Source: Streptomyces aureoverticillatus | GTDB taxonomy: Bacteria > Actinomycetota > Actinomycetes > Streptomycetales > Streptomycetaceae | DNA length: 64,000 bases | Direction of reading: 5' to 3' | Assembly (NCBI RefSeq): GCF_014649395.1 | Contig: NZ_BMSY01000008.1 | Location: forward strand, 369,354 to 433,353 | Shown here: positions 1-7,326 of the stretch, one piece after another | How the letters are laid out: each line of letters opens with the position of its first letter | Numbering within the stretch: the stretch's first letter is position 1 | The notes under the pieces: generated by a model | Databases searched by the model: none | What the model was told of the DNA's origin: nothing | The model's input: only the letters and a program-made list of their open reading frames with translations | Position numbers and translations under genes: made by a program

Positions 1-197
1 TCGTACGGGGGGATCTCCGGGAGCCCCTCAAGGCTCTCGTGCTGCTCTCCCGCGCCGGCGAGCGGAGGCTCGGTCACGGCGGTCGACGCGGCTTCGTGGG
101 CGGGAGCCGGGAGCCCTGGGACAGCGGTCTCGGTGCGGTTCGGCGGGGGTGTCGACGTCGCTTGGTCAGTACGCGATTCGTCGAGCCGGGGTGACAT
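1..197 (-). CDS. N-terminus of a probable SigB/SigF-type sigma factor (partial)
   Basis: Only the first 65 codons lie in the window; the frame is open to the left edge. The start is the ATG whose complement is at 195-197. It has GGAGGA six bases upstream; a second in-frame ATG 12 bases earlier lacks such a site. The visible protein is a disordered segment rich in Pro, Ala, Glu and Thr, as seen at the N-terminus of some Streptomyces group 3 sigma factors; no conserved region is reached. The assignment rests on context: the two divergent genes encode a STAS antagonist and an anti-sigma kinase, as in the ArsI/PrsI/SigI partner switch of S. coelicolor. Without that context it would be an unknown protein. 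Confidence 0.5.
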   Translation of the reverse strand, partial: MSPRLDESRTDQATSTPPPNRTETAVPGLPAPAHEAASTAVTEPPLAGAGEQHESLEGLPEIPPY

Positions 198-452
198 GGT
201 CTCCTCCATCGTTCTCGGCATATGGCTGCCGATGCCACTACGTGCACTGCGGTGTGCGGCGCCTCCATGGCCGTCCGTGTCGATTGATGTCTCTTCTACC
301 CCTACCCGCTTCCGCGTCGGAGTCGCAAGTGCGTTCCGTGGCGAAATGTCCGAATTCGGGGGGATGTTCGGGTACCCCAGAGCGTAGGGAAGGCGTAATG
401 TTCAAGGGCGTCATCGCGCGTCGGAGCACACGGCCGAGCGCACCGGTGACAC

Positions 453-484
453 CCCACGACTTGCAAGCAACAGCCCACGACTTG
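453..484. repeat. Direct repeat in the sigma/antagonist intergenic region
   Basis: The 11-base sequence CCCACGACTTG occurs at 453-463 and again at 474-484, a 21-base period (two helical turns), ending just before the ribosome site of the STAS gene. This spacing would suit two protein dimers on one face of the DNA, but no regulator is known to bind here. The rest of the 306-base divergent gap (198-503) holds no gene that I can support. A weak SigB-like element GGGTAC at about 375 has no convincing partner upstream. Confidence 0.4.
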
Positions 485-503
485 TCGGGAAGAGAGTGAC
501 GGC

Positions 504-872
504 ATGGACCGCGGGACGGTCGGCAGCGCACACAGGGGCCGGCTTCTGGTCGAAGTCCGAAAAGAGGGCCGCAGCGCCGTCGTGACTCCGGCGGGTGAGT
601 TGGATCACCACACCGCCGATCTGTTGCGCGAGCCGCTGGAGGCCTGTGTCGACGACGGCTTCGTACGCCTCGTGATCGACTGCTCACAGCTCGAGTTCTG
701 CGACTCGACAGGGCTCAACGTGCTCCTCGGGGCCCGGCTGAAGGCCGAGGCCGAGGGGGGTGGAGTCCATCTGGCCGGGATGCTGCCGGTGGTGGCCCGG
801 GTGTTCGAGATCACTGGCGCCGATGCCGTCTTCACCGTCCACGAGACGCTCGAAGCGGCACTCGCCGACTGA
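504..872 (+). CDS. STAS-domain anti-sigma factor antagonist (ArsI-like)
   Basis: This 122-residue single-domain STAS protein belongs to the SpoIIAA/RsbV family. The phosphorylation motif FCDSTGLNVLL is present; Ser68 or Thr69 would be the residue phosphorylated by the partner kinase. The strands VVTPAGELD and VRLVIDCSQLEF before it match the fold. In the family, the unphosphorylated protein binds the anti-sigma factor and frees the sigma factor; phosphorylation inactivates it. The neighbouring anti-sigma kinase gene and the divergent sigma gene make a three-part switch. The start ATG has a purine-rich site (GGGAAGAGAG) ahead of it. The length is usual for the family. I am confident of the family and less so of the named orthologue. 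Confidence 0.85.
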   Translation: MDRGTVGSAHRGRLLVEVRKEGRSAVVTPAGELDHHTADLLREPLEACVDDGFVRLVIDCSQLEFCDSTGLNVLLGARLKAEAEGGGVHLAGMLPVVARVFEITGADAVFTVHETLEAALAD

Positions 873-1164
873 GCCCGGTGACTCTCCGTGTGTGGCGTGA
901 AGAGTTGCGCGTCAGTTGTCGCTGTGTGATCGATGCGTTACCAGCGTCACACGGATCGTGCCGAATCCATGGGTGTTCGTACGGATCGGCCGGGCAGGAG
1001 TCACCCTGAGTCCGTCGTCCACATCCATCAAGTCATTCATCAAGTCAAAGTAAGAACAAAGTCAGAACGGCAAGCGGCCGGAACACAGCCGGGCGGGGGT
1101 TCGCCACCGGGGCCCGGCACTTTCGTCACTTGTCCAGTCCTCTTGTCGGTGAGGTGAAGTGCTG

Positions 1165-1674
1165 ATGAGCACCACCCGGCCTTACTCGCCGGGCGACCGT
1201 GGCCCGGAGTCGGAGGCCGCCGTCGCGGCTGCTCCCGCGTCCGCGGCCACCCCGGAGTCCCGGGGCCGCCAGGTCCGCAGGCTGAGCCTGAACGGGGCGA
1301 GCGGCGTCGTGCCTCTGTCGCGCGACTTCACCCGGGAGGCGCTGCACGCCTGGGGCTGGCTGCCCGCGACGGGCGCCGATCACCGCGCCGCCGCCGAGGA
1401 CGTGCTGCTCGTGGTCTCCGAGCTGGTCACCAACGCGTGCCTGCACGCGGAGGGGCCCGAGGAGCTCTGGCTCAGCTGCGACGGCAAGGTCCTGCGCGTC
1501 GAGGTCTCCGACCGCGGCGCCGGTCAGCCCGCGCCCCGCACCCCGCACCGCGCGGGGCGGCCCGGCGGCCACGGGATGTTCATCGTGCAGCGGCTCTGCC
1601 TGGACTGGGGGGTCGTGCGGGCGCCCGGTTCGGCGGGCAAGACGGTGTGGGCGGAGCTGGGCGCGCCGGGGTAG
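1165..1674 (+). CDS. Anti-sigma factor / serine kinase with HATPase_c_2 domain (PrsI-like)
   Basis: The 169-residue protein has a disordered N-terminus of about 45 residues followed by a GHKL ATPase fold of the RsbW/SpoIIAB type. The N box is ELVTNA (residues 86-91), the G1 box DRGAGQ (116-121) and the G2 box GGHGMFIV (134-141). Such proteins bind a sigma factor directly and phosphorylate the STAS antagonist to set free-sigma levels. The ATG at 1165 is preferred over the GTG at 1159 because GAGGTG lies eight bases upstream of it. A 290-base gap from the STAS gene suggests its own promoter. Streptomyces have dozens of such kinases; pairing with this sigma factor is inferred from position. Confidence 0.82.
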   Translation: MSTTRPYSPGDRGPESEAAVAAAPASAATPESRGRQVRRLSLNGASGVVPLSRDFTREALHAWGWLPATGADHRAAAEDVLLVVSELVTNACLHAEGPEELWLSCDGKVLRVEVSDRGAGQPAPRTPHRAGRPGGHGMFIVQRLCLDWGVVRAPGSAGKTVWAELGAPG

Positions 1675-1897
1675 CGCGCCACTCCCCTTCTCTTCGGTGC
1701 CCCACGGTTTCTCTTCGGTACCTCACAGTTCCCCCCTCAACTCCCTCAACGCGTCGGATCATCACGGATCCGGCGCGTCCTTTGTCTTCCCTCGGCAAGG
1801 CCCCGGGCGTACCTTGACGGCCAATCTGATGTGCCGTCAGTAAATTCGCACGCGCGGCACGGACTCGCCCGTACCACCGGCATGAGGGGAAAACGAG

Positions 1898-2665
1898 GTG
1901 TCGTACCAGAAACAGACGGCCGCGCTCGTGCTCGCCACGGCCCTGGCCGGATCGGCTCTGCTCGTCGCCGCGCCGGCCGCCCAGGCCGAGGTCCAGGACG
2001 TGGACTACCAGTGCAAGACCCCCATCGGGAACAAGGGGGCGGTCTCGCCGATCGACATCAAGAGCGTCAAGAGCGGCAGCGGCCACAAGCTCACGATGTC
2101 CTTCCAGAAGGGCGTCTCCTCCAGCCCCGTCGAACTCGGCAAGGGCGCGATGAAGCCCAGCGCGGTGATCAAGCTGGGCGGCGCGGAGAGCGGCACGGTC
2201 GCGGTCTCCGGGCCCACCAACCCGGACGCCATTCCGGCCAACACCCCCATCAAGATCAGCGACCTGTCGGGCACGTACACGCCCAAGAAGTCGGGCAAGG
2301 TCACGTTCACGGCCGGGGTGCTCACGATCAAGGCACTCGGTACGACCACGACGTGTACGCCCGCGAACAACCCCAAGCCGTCCCTGACGCTCGACGTCAA
2401 GGGCTCGGGCGGGGGATCGGGCGGTACGGGTGGTTCGGGCTCGGACTCCGGGGCCGGCACGGGGTCGGGTTCCGGCTCCGGATCCGGTTCCGGTGACACC
2501 TCCAGCGGCTCGCAGGGGGCGCCCTCCGGCGGCGACGAGCTGCCGCAGACCGGCCCCACCGACTCCGCGATCGCGCTCGGCACCCTCGGCGGCACCGTGC
2601 TGCTCGCGGGCGCGGCCGGCGTGCTGTGGCTGACCCGGCGGAACCAGGCGGCGCGGTCGCGCTGA
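1898..2665 (+). CDS. Secreted surface protein with LPQTG sorting signal
   Basis: The 255-residue protein has a signal peptide (residues 1-30, cleavage near AQA-E), a folded domain of about 140 residues, a Gly/Ser/Asp/Thr linker, and a C-terminal sorting signal: LPQTG, a hydrophobic span, then TRRNQAARSR. It should be cleaved by sortase and attached to the wall. The folded domain opens with YQCKTPIG and ends with ALGTTTTCTP; its two cysteines are probably a disulfide. A clear second copy of this domain forms the C-terminal half of the product at 4819-6297. The GTG start has GAGGGG nine bases upstream. LPxTG is unusual in Streptomyces, where class E sortase substrates carry LAxTG. The domain's function is unknown to me. 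Confidence 0.8.
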   Translation: MSYQKQTAALVLATALAGSALLVAAPAAQAEVQDVDYQCKTPIGNKGAVSPIDIKSVKSGSGHKLTMSFQKGVSSSPVELGKGAMKPSAVIKLGGAESGTVAVSGPTNPDAIPANTPIKISDLSGTYTPKKSGKVTFTAGVLTIKALGTTTTCTPANNPKPSLTLDVKGSGGGSGGTGGSGSDSGAGTGSGSGSGSGSGDTSSGSQGAPSGGDELPQTGPTDSAIALGTLGGTVLLAGAAGVLWLTRRNQAARSR

Positions 2666-2694
2666 GCGGGAGGTACGAGCACGGGGAGCCGCCG

Positions 2695-3615
2695 ATGCCG
2701 TCGAGGTGGGGAACGCGTGGGGCGCGTGCGCTGTGCGTGGGCGCTGCTGTGCTGCTCGTGTGCGCCGGTGGTCCGGCGGGCGCCGTCGAGGACGGTCCCG
2801 CGCGGGCTGGCGGCGACCGTGCCGCGCGGGCCGCCGACGGCGCCGCCGCGTGGTCCGTCGCGCCTTCCGCGGGGGCCGGGTCGCGGTCCGCGCGGGACGG
2901 TGGGCGGCCCTACTTCTACGCGGAGGGCGACCCCGGAGCCGTACTCCAGGACACCGTGTCCGTGACCAACCCGGGGGACCGGCCGCGCACAGTCACCCTG
3001 CGCGGCGCCGGTCCGGCCGGCACCGGGAAGTGGCTCGCCTTCGCGAAGCGCGAGGTGACCGTGCCGCCGCGGACGCGCGCCGACGTGCCGTTCACCGTGA
3101 CGGTGCCGTCGGGTGCCACGCCCGGCGATCACCTCGGTGAGGTCGTCGCGCGCGGCGGCGGCCGGGACGAGCGGGTCGCCCTGCGGCTGCGGGTGAGCGG
3201 GCCCGCGCTGTCCGCGCTCACCGTGGAGCGGGTCCGGGTGGACGCGGGGGCGGGGCGGATCTCGTACGACCTGGTCAACCGCGGCAACACCGTGCTCGAG
3301 CCGCGGGTCGCGGTGCGGGCCGAGGGCGTGTTCGGCGAGCTGCTCGACCGCCGGGCGCGGAAGCTGCCCCTCGAACTGGCGCCGGGGCGGCGGGTCTCCC
3401 TCACGGAACCGTGGGGCGGGGTGCCCGCGTTCGACTCGGTCGACGTGAAGCTCACGGTGACCGCGGGCGGTGGGGTGCGGGAGCTTGGCGCTGCCTCCGC
3501 GTGGATCGTGCCCTGGTCGTCGGTTGCCGGCGGGGGCGCCCTTGTCCTGGTGGTCGCGGGGGGCTTTGTTGCTGTACGTAGGCGTCGGCGGGTGGAGGCC
3601 TCCCGTGAACGGTAA
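2695..3615 (+). CDS. Membrane-anchored protein resembling DUF916/WxL-interacting proteins
   Basis: The 306-residue protein has a signal peptide (about 1-29), an Ala/Arg-rich spacer, two beta-rich stretches and a C-terminal membrane span followed by a basic tail (RRRRRVEASRER). The first beta stretch (FYAEGDPGAVLQDTVSVTNP, then TVPPRTRADVPFTVTVPSGA) has the layout of the DUF916 peptidoglycan-binding domain of WxL-interacting proteins in Firmicutes. That is my reading of the pattern and needs a profile search. The ATG at 2695 has GGGGAG six bases upstream and lies 29 bases after the LPQTG gene. The next gene starts inside its last codons, so the genes are probably co-transcribed and translationally coupled. 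Confidence 0.6.
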   Translation: MPSRWGTRGARALCVGAAVLLVCAGGPAGAVEDGPARAGGDRAARAADGAAAWSVAPSAGAGSRSARDGGRPYFYAEGDPGAVLQDTVSVTNPGDRPRTVTLRGAGPAGTGKWLAFAKREVTVPPRTRADVPFTVTVPSGATPGDHLGEVVARGGGRDERVALRLRVSGPALSALTVERVRVDAGAGRISYDLVNRGNTVLEPRVAVRAEGVFGELLDRRARKLPLELAPGRRVSLTEPWGGVPAFDSVDVKLTVTAGGGVRELGAASAWIVPWSSVAGGGALVLVVAGGFVAVRRRRRVEASRER

Positions 3616-4822
3616 GTCGGTAAAAGCCCGCCGCCTCGCGGCGGATGGCTCCCACCCGCCCACCGGTGACTGTCGGACGGACAGTGGACGCCCCCGGCGT
3701 GCCGTCTCCTCCTTCGCCCCCGCCGTCCTCGGGCTCCTGCTCGCCGTCCTCGGGTTCACCCTGGCGGCGCCGGACCCCGCCCGCGCCGCCGACAAACCCA
3801 CCGTCACCCTCTCCGAGTCCCAAGCGGGCACGGGAGGTTCGGTCACCGTCAAGGGCAAGGGCTGGCGGCCCGACGCCCTGCTGATGATGCTCGTCTGCGG
3901 GCAGGCGACCCCCGCCGCCGGTGTGCCCGGTGGCACCAACTCCTGCGCCAACTCCCAGGGGCGCGCCGTCACCACCGACGGCGACGGCGCCTTCAGCAAG
4001 AAGCTGCCCGTCACCGAACCCCCGAAGCCCTGCCCGTGCGTCGTGCACGTCGCCACCGTGACCGGCGCGAAGGCCGCCGTGGACGCGGAGTTCAAGGTCG
4101 CGGGACACCCGGTGAAGCCGCTGCCCGAGCAGCGGGCGGGCGGGCGGCTCTCCGTGCTCACCGACACCCGCCTGGACGGGTCGAGCGGCGTCCTCACCTG
4201 GTTCGGATCACCGCCGTCGCGGCGTCTTGTCTTCACCGTCGGCAACGTGGGCTCCGCGCCCGTCAAGGACCCCGTGTTCCAGGTCGGCACCTCGCACGGC
4301 GTGTTCGCCCCGAAGTGGGAGGAGCAGCAGTGGCGCGGCACCATCGCGCCCGGCAGGAAGGCGCAGGTCAAGCTGTCCGTCGAGCTGCCGGCGGGCGCGC
4401 ACGGCGACTATCTGGTGTCGCTGCGGTTCGGTGACAAGGTCCTCGCCGAGCAGCCGTGGGGCGTCGGGCGGCCGTGGGGCGTCACGCTGTTCTGGGTGCT
4501 GCTCTGCGTCGTCGTGCCCGCGGCCGTGTTCCGCGTCGGCATGGTGCTCGTCGACCGGATCCGCCCGGACCGGCGCCGCGGCCGCCGCGCCCCCGGCCGG
4601 CACCGCACGTCCCGCATCGGCGAACTCACCGGACGGCTGCCCAAGCTGCGCCTGCCGCAGTCGGCCGTGACCCCCGAACGCGGCGGCACGCCGCCCGGCT
4701 CCGCGCCGGCGCGATCCTCGACCACCCTGCCCTGGTTCAGCCCGGACACCGACCCGGGCGCACCCGCAGGTCAGCTCTCCGCACCGTCCGACAACGGCCC
4801 CACGACGAAGGGACAGCAATGA
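3605..4822 (+). CDS. Secreted, membrane-anchored beta-sandwich protein
   Basis: This 405-residue protein of unknown function starts at a GTG overlapping the previous gene by 11 bases, with GGAGG six bases upstream. It has an unusually long N-terminal region (about 32 residues) before a signal-peptide core ending in DPARA-A. Next come a domain with four clustered cysteines (CGQAT, NSCAN, PCPCVV), a second beta-rich domain of the WxL-interacting or CARDB type (VFTVGNVGSAPVKDPVF), a membrane span (WVLLCVVVPAAVF) and a basic Pro-rich cytoplasmic tail. No start codon lies between the GTG and the signal core, so the long N-terminus is real. It encodes a copy of a dispersed repeat. The operon suggests a partner of the two sortase substrates. 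Confidence 0.65.
   Translation: MNGKSVKARRLAADGSHPPTGDCRTDSGRPRRAVSSFAPAVLGLLLAVLGFTLAAPDPARAADKPTVTLSESQAGTGGSVTVKGKGWRPDALLMMLVCGQATPAAGVPGGTNSCANSQGRAVTTDGDGAFSKKLPVTEPPKPCPCVVHVATVTGAKAAVDAEFKVAGHPVKPLPEQRAGGRLSVLTDTRLDGSSGVLTWFGSPPSRRLVFTVGNVGSAPVKDPVFQVGTSHGVFAPKWEEQQWRGTIAPGRKAQVKLSVELPAGAHGDYLVSLRFGDKVLAEQPWGVGRPWGVTLFWVLLCVVVPAAVFRVGMVLVDRIRPDRRRGRRAPGRHRTSRIGELTGRLPKLRLPQSAVTPERGGTPPGSAPARSSTTLPWFSPDTDPGAPAGQLSAPSDNGPTTKGQQ
3626..3676 (+). repeat. Dispersed palindromic repeat inside a signal-peptide-coding region
   Basis: A palindrome (CCGCCGCCTCGCGGCGG) followed by CTCCCACCCGCCCACCGGTGACTGTCGG closely matches the intergenic repeat at 10091-10137. Here it lies in frame and encodes residues 8-24 of the gene that starts at 3605. 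Confidence 0.7.
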
Positions 4823-6297
4823 GGAGGAAACGGAGCGCGAGGGCGGCGGGAGCGGCACCACCCCGTACGAGAGCGACCGCCGCCGGCGTCGCCCTGATGC
4901 TCGGCGGCACGGGACTCGTCGCCGGCACCGTGCTCGCCGCGGCCGCTCCGGCGCAGGCCGCCGAGGTCGCGTACAAGACCGAGTGCGTACCGCCGCCGAT
5001 CTCCAATCTGCCGCCGGTGCACGGCACCACGAAGGTGGACGTCAAGGTGCCCGCGGAGGCGAAGGTCGGCGACGAGGTCGAGGTGGTGTGGAGGACCGTC
5101 GAGGCGGCGTCCAAGAACCCCGACATCCTCGACCTCGGCAAGGACACCGTCCTGCCGACCGGCACGGTCAAGGTCGGCGGCGCCCAGAGCGGCGACCTGA
5201 AGATGGCGGGAACGCGCACCAACCCGCCCATCCCCAAGGGCAGTCCGATGGTCCTGTCCGACATGAAGGGCAAGCTGAAGCTGACGAAGCCGGGCGAGGT
5301 GACGCTCACCCCGGACGCGTACGACATCAACGTCAACAAGCCGATCTCCACGGACACCAAGTGCAAGCCGGAGGAGGCCGTGAAGGCCGCGGTGACCATC
5401 AAGGTCACGGAGGGCGGCGGGAGTTCGGGCGGCACCACGTCAGGGGGCAGCACGTCCGGCGGGAACTCCGGTGGCAGTGCGGCGGGCGGGAACTCCGGCG
5501 GCGACAGCGGCGGCACGACCACCGGTGGCAGCAGCTCCGGCGGGAGCGGCAGCTCCGGGGGCAGCTCGTCCGGCGGGTCGACCGCGGGCGGCTCCAGTGG
5601 CGGCGGTGACGGGCAGACCGACTTCACCGGCAAGGAAGTCCAGATCCCCTACAAGTGCAAGACGCCCATCGGCGACAAGGAAGCCACCTCGCCGGTGCAG
5701 ATCAACGCCAAGAAGAACGGCGGGAGTTACGGCCTCACGGTCCAGTTCAAGAAGTCCGTGATGGACAGCCCGGCCGACATCCCCGCGAACTCCGTGAAGC
5801 CCTCGATGGACGTCAAGCTGGGCGGCGCCGACAAGGGCACGGTGCCGGTCGAGGGGCCACCGAACAAGGAGCCGATCAAGTCCGGCGCCCCCATCACCAT
5901 CCCCGACCTGACGGGCACCTACAAGCCCGGCGCCGACGGCAAGTCGACGCTGTCGCCCGGTGTCCTGACCGTGAAGGCGCTGGGCACGACCACGACGTGC
6001 ACCCCGGCGAAGACCGAGGTGTCCCTGGAGCTCGACACCTCCGCGCAGCCGGGCGGCGCGTCCGGCGGCTCGGCGGGCGGTTCGTCGGGCAGCGGCGGTG
6101 CGGGCGGTTCGGGTACGTCGGGTGGCTCCGCCTCCGGCTCGGCGGGCGGCGCGGCGGCGTCGGGCGGCGGCCTGGCGGACACCGGCGGCGACGGCAACGG
6201 CGCGCTGCGGGCGCTCGGCCTGGTCGCGGGCACGGCGATCCTGCTGGGCGGCGCGGTGTTCACGTTCCTGCCGAGGAGGCGCCGCGGGCTGCGCTGA
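4819..6297 (+). CDS. Two-domain secreted surface protein with LADTG sorting signal
   Basis: The 492-residue product begins at an ATG sharing four bases (ATGA) with the previous stop; GAAGGGA lies upstream. After a signal peptide (about 1-47, AQAAE) comes domain 1 (opening YKTECVPPP), a long Gly/Ser/Thr linker, domain 2 (opening YKCKTPIG, ending ALGTTTTCTP), a second Gly/Ser/Ala linker, and LADTG plus a hydrophobic span and RRRRGLR. LAxTG is the recognised class E sortase motif of Streptomyces. Domain 2 is about half identical by eye to the single domain of the LPQTG protein at 1898-2665, so the two arose by duplication. It is probably a wall-anchored adhesin or scaffold; the exact role is unknown. 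Confidence 0.8.
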   Translation: MRRKRSARAAGAAPPRTRATAAGVALMLGGTGLVAGTVLAAAAPAQAAEVAYKTECVPPPISNLPPVHGTTKVDVKVPAEAKVGDEVEVVWRTVEAASKNPDILDLGKDTVLPTGTVKVGGAQSGDLKMAGTRTNPPIPKGSPMVLSDMKGKLKLTKPGEVTLTPDAYDINVNKPISTDTKCKPEEAVKAAVTIKVTEGGGSSGGTTSGGSTSGGNSGGSAAGGNSGGDSGGTTTGGSSSGGSGSSGGSSSGGSTAGGSSGGGDGQTDFTGKEVQIPYKCKTPIGDKEATSPVQINAKKNGGSYGLTVQFKKSVMDSPADIPANSVKPSMDVKLGGADKGTVPVEGPPNKEPIKSGAPITIPDLTGTYKPGADGKSTLSPGVLTVKALGTTTTCTPAKTEVSLELDTSAQPGGASGGSAGGSSGSGGAGGSGTSGGSASGSAGGAAASGGGLADTGGDGNGALRALGLVAGTAILLGGAVFTFLPRRRRGLR

Positions 6298-6332
6298 GCC
6301 GGTCAGCCGGTCGTTCAGCTCAGCCGGTCGTT

Positions 6333-6372
6333 TCAGTGGCTGCGGGTCCGCGCGTGCGCCCGCAGCCACTGA
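6333..6372. terminator. Hairpin overlapping the end of the alpha/beta hydrolase gene
   Basis: A perfect 14-base stem (6333-6346 with 6359-6372) around a 12-base loop coincides with the last 13 codons of the minus-strand gene. It lies between convergent genes and probably ends transcription from both sides. Confidence 0.65.
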
Positions 6373-7193
6373 AGTACGTCGTGCGCGAGGCCCGGTGTCT
6401 TCAGGAGCGGGCCGCCGTGCGCGGAGCCGGGCAGGGTGCGTACGGTCACGTCCCCCATCCCCGCCCTGCGCTGGGCGGCGGCGAGTTCGGCGGAGTGCGC
6501 GGGCGGCACGAAGTCACCGGCGGAGTGCACGAGGTAGAGGGGTGCGTCGCGCGCGCCCGAGGCGTGGGACTTCGCGGCCAGGTCGCCCCACCGCTCCCAG
6601 CAACCCCGCCCGCCCCGGTCCGGCGAGCATCCGGCGAGCCGTTCAGCCGCCCGCCGCAGCGCCCGCTGCTGCTTCGGGGCGCCGGGCCTGCCGCCGTCGG
6701 TCCACGCCCGGTACGGCGAGGCGACGGGGGAGAGGGCGACGACGCCGCGTACGTACGTGACTCCGTCGCCGTACGCTCCCACGCTCGTCGCGAGGTGCCC
6801 GCCCGCCGACGAGCCGAGCAGCAGCGGCCGCGCGGCGCCGGGGCCCTCGCGCCGGGCGATCCGGCGCAGGGCGGCGAGCACGTCGTCGCGCTGCGCGGCC
6901 CAGGTGGCGTCCGAGGAGAGCCGGTAGTCGGTCTCGTACACCGTGAAGCCGCGGGCCGCGAACCACCGCGACCAGCCGCTCCAGTCCGTGTCCCGGGCCC
7001 ACGACCCGCCGTGCAGGACGACGAGGGCCGGGCGCCCGCCGCCGGACGGGCCGTACACGGTCACGGTCTGGCGCGCGTGCGCCCCGTAGGAGAAGACCCG
7101 GCGCGGAGCGTCGGGCGAGGCCTCGGCGGCGACGCTGGACGAAAGCAGCGAGCCGCACAGGGCCAGGGTCAGCAGCGCTCGGCGCAGGGTCAT
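6333..7193 (-). CDS. Secreted alpha/beta-hydrolase (esterase/lipase-like)
   Basis: The 286-residue protein has a signal peptide of about 25 residues. The mature part has the oxyanion motif HGGSW, the nucleophile elbow GSSAGG, an acid in SAGDF and a C-terminal histidine in SAHGG. This is the order of a serine hydrolase of the BD-FAE/kynurenine formamidase or HSL-like esterase group. The substrate cannot be read from the sequence. The ATG at 7193 gives a normal signal peptide (MTLRRALLTLALCGSLL); earlier in-frame starts would add unrelated basic residues. It converges on the surface-protein operon. The next gene upstream on this strand is the peptide transporter, which has its own terminator, so this gene is probably transcribed alone. 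Confidence 0.8.
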   Translation of the reverse strand: MTLRRALLTLALCGSLLSSSVAAEASPDAPRRVFSYGAHARQTVTVYGPSGGGRPALVVLHGGSWARDTDWSGWSRWFAARGFTVYETDYRLSSDATWAAQRDDVLAALRRIARREGPGAARPLLLGSSAGGHLATSVGAYGDGVTYVRGVVALSPVASPYRAWTDGGRPGAPKQQRALRRAAERLAGCSPDRGGRGCWERWGDLAAKSHASGARDAPLYLVHSAGDFVPPAHSAELAAAQRRAGMGDVTVRTLPGSAHGGPLLKTPGLAHDVLQWLRAHARTRSH

Positions 7194-7239
7194 GGCCCGA
7201 TGGTGCCCCGGCCGCCGCCGGGCCGCCCCCGCAACGGCC

Positions 7240-7273
7240 GAGGGCCACCGCACCGGGTGGTGCGGCGGCCCTC
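7240..7273 (-). terminator. Terminator of the peptide transporter gene
   Basis: A GC-rich inverted repeat (GAGGGCC, mismatch, CCGCACC; loop GGGT; GGTGCGG, mismatch, GGCCCTC) lies 54 bases past the transporter stop on the minus strand. There is no clear T tract, which is usual in Streptomyces. Confidence 0.6.
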
Positions 7274-7326
7274 AGTTCGTACGAACGGCCTCGGGCGGGC
7301 GCGTACGAAACGTACTCAGGCGGGCG

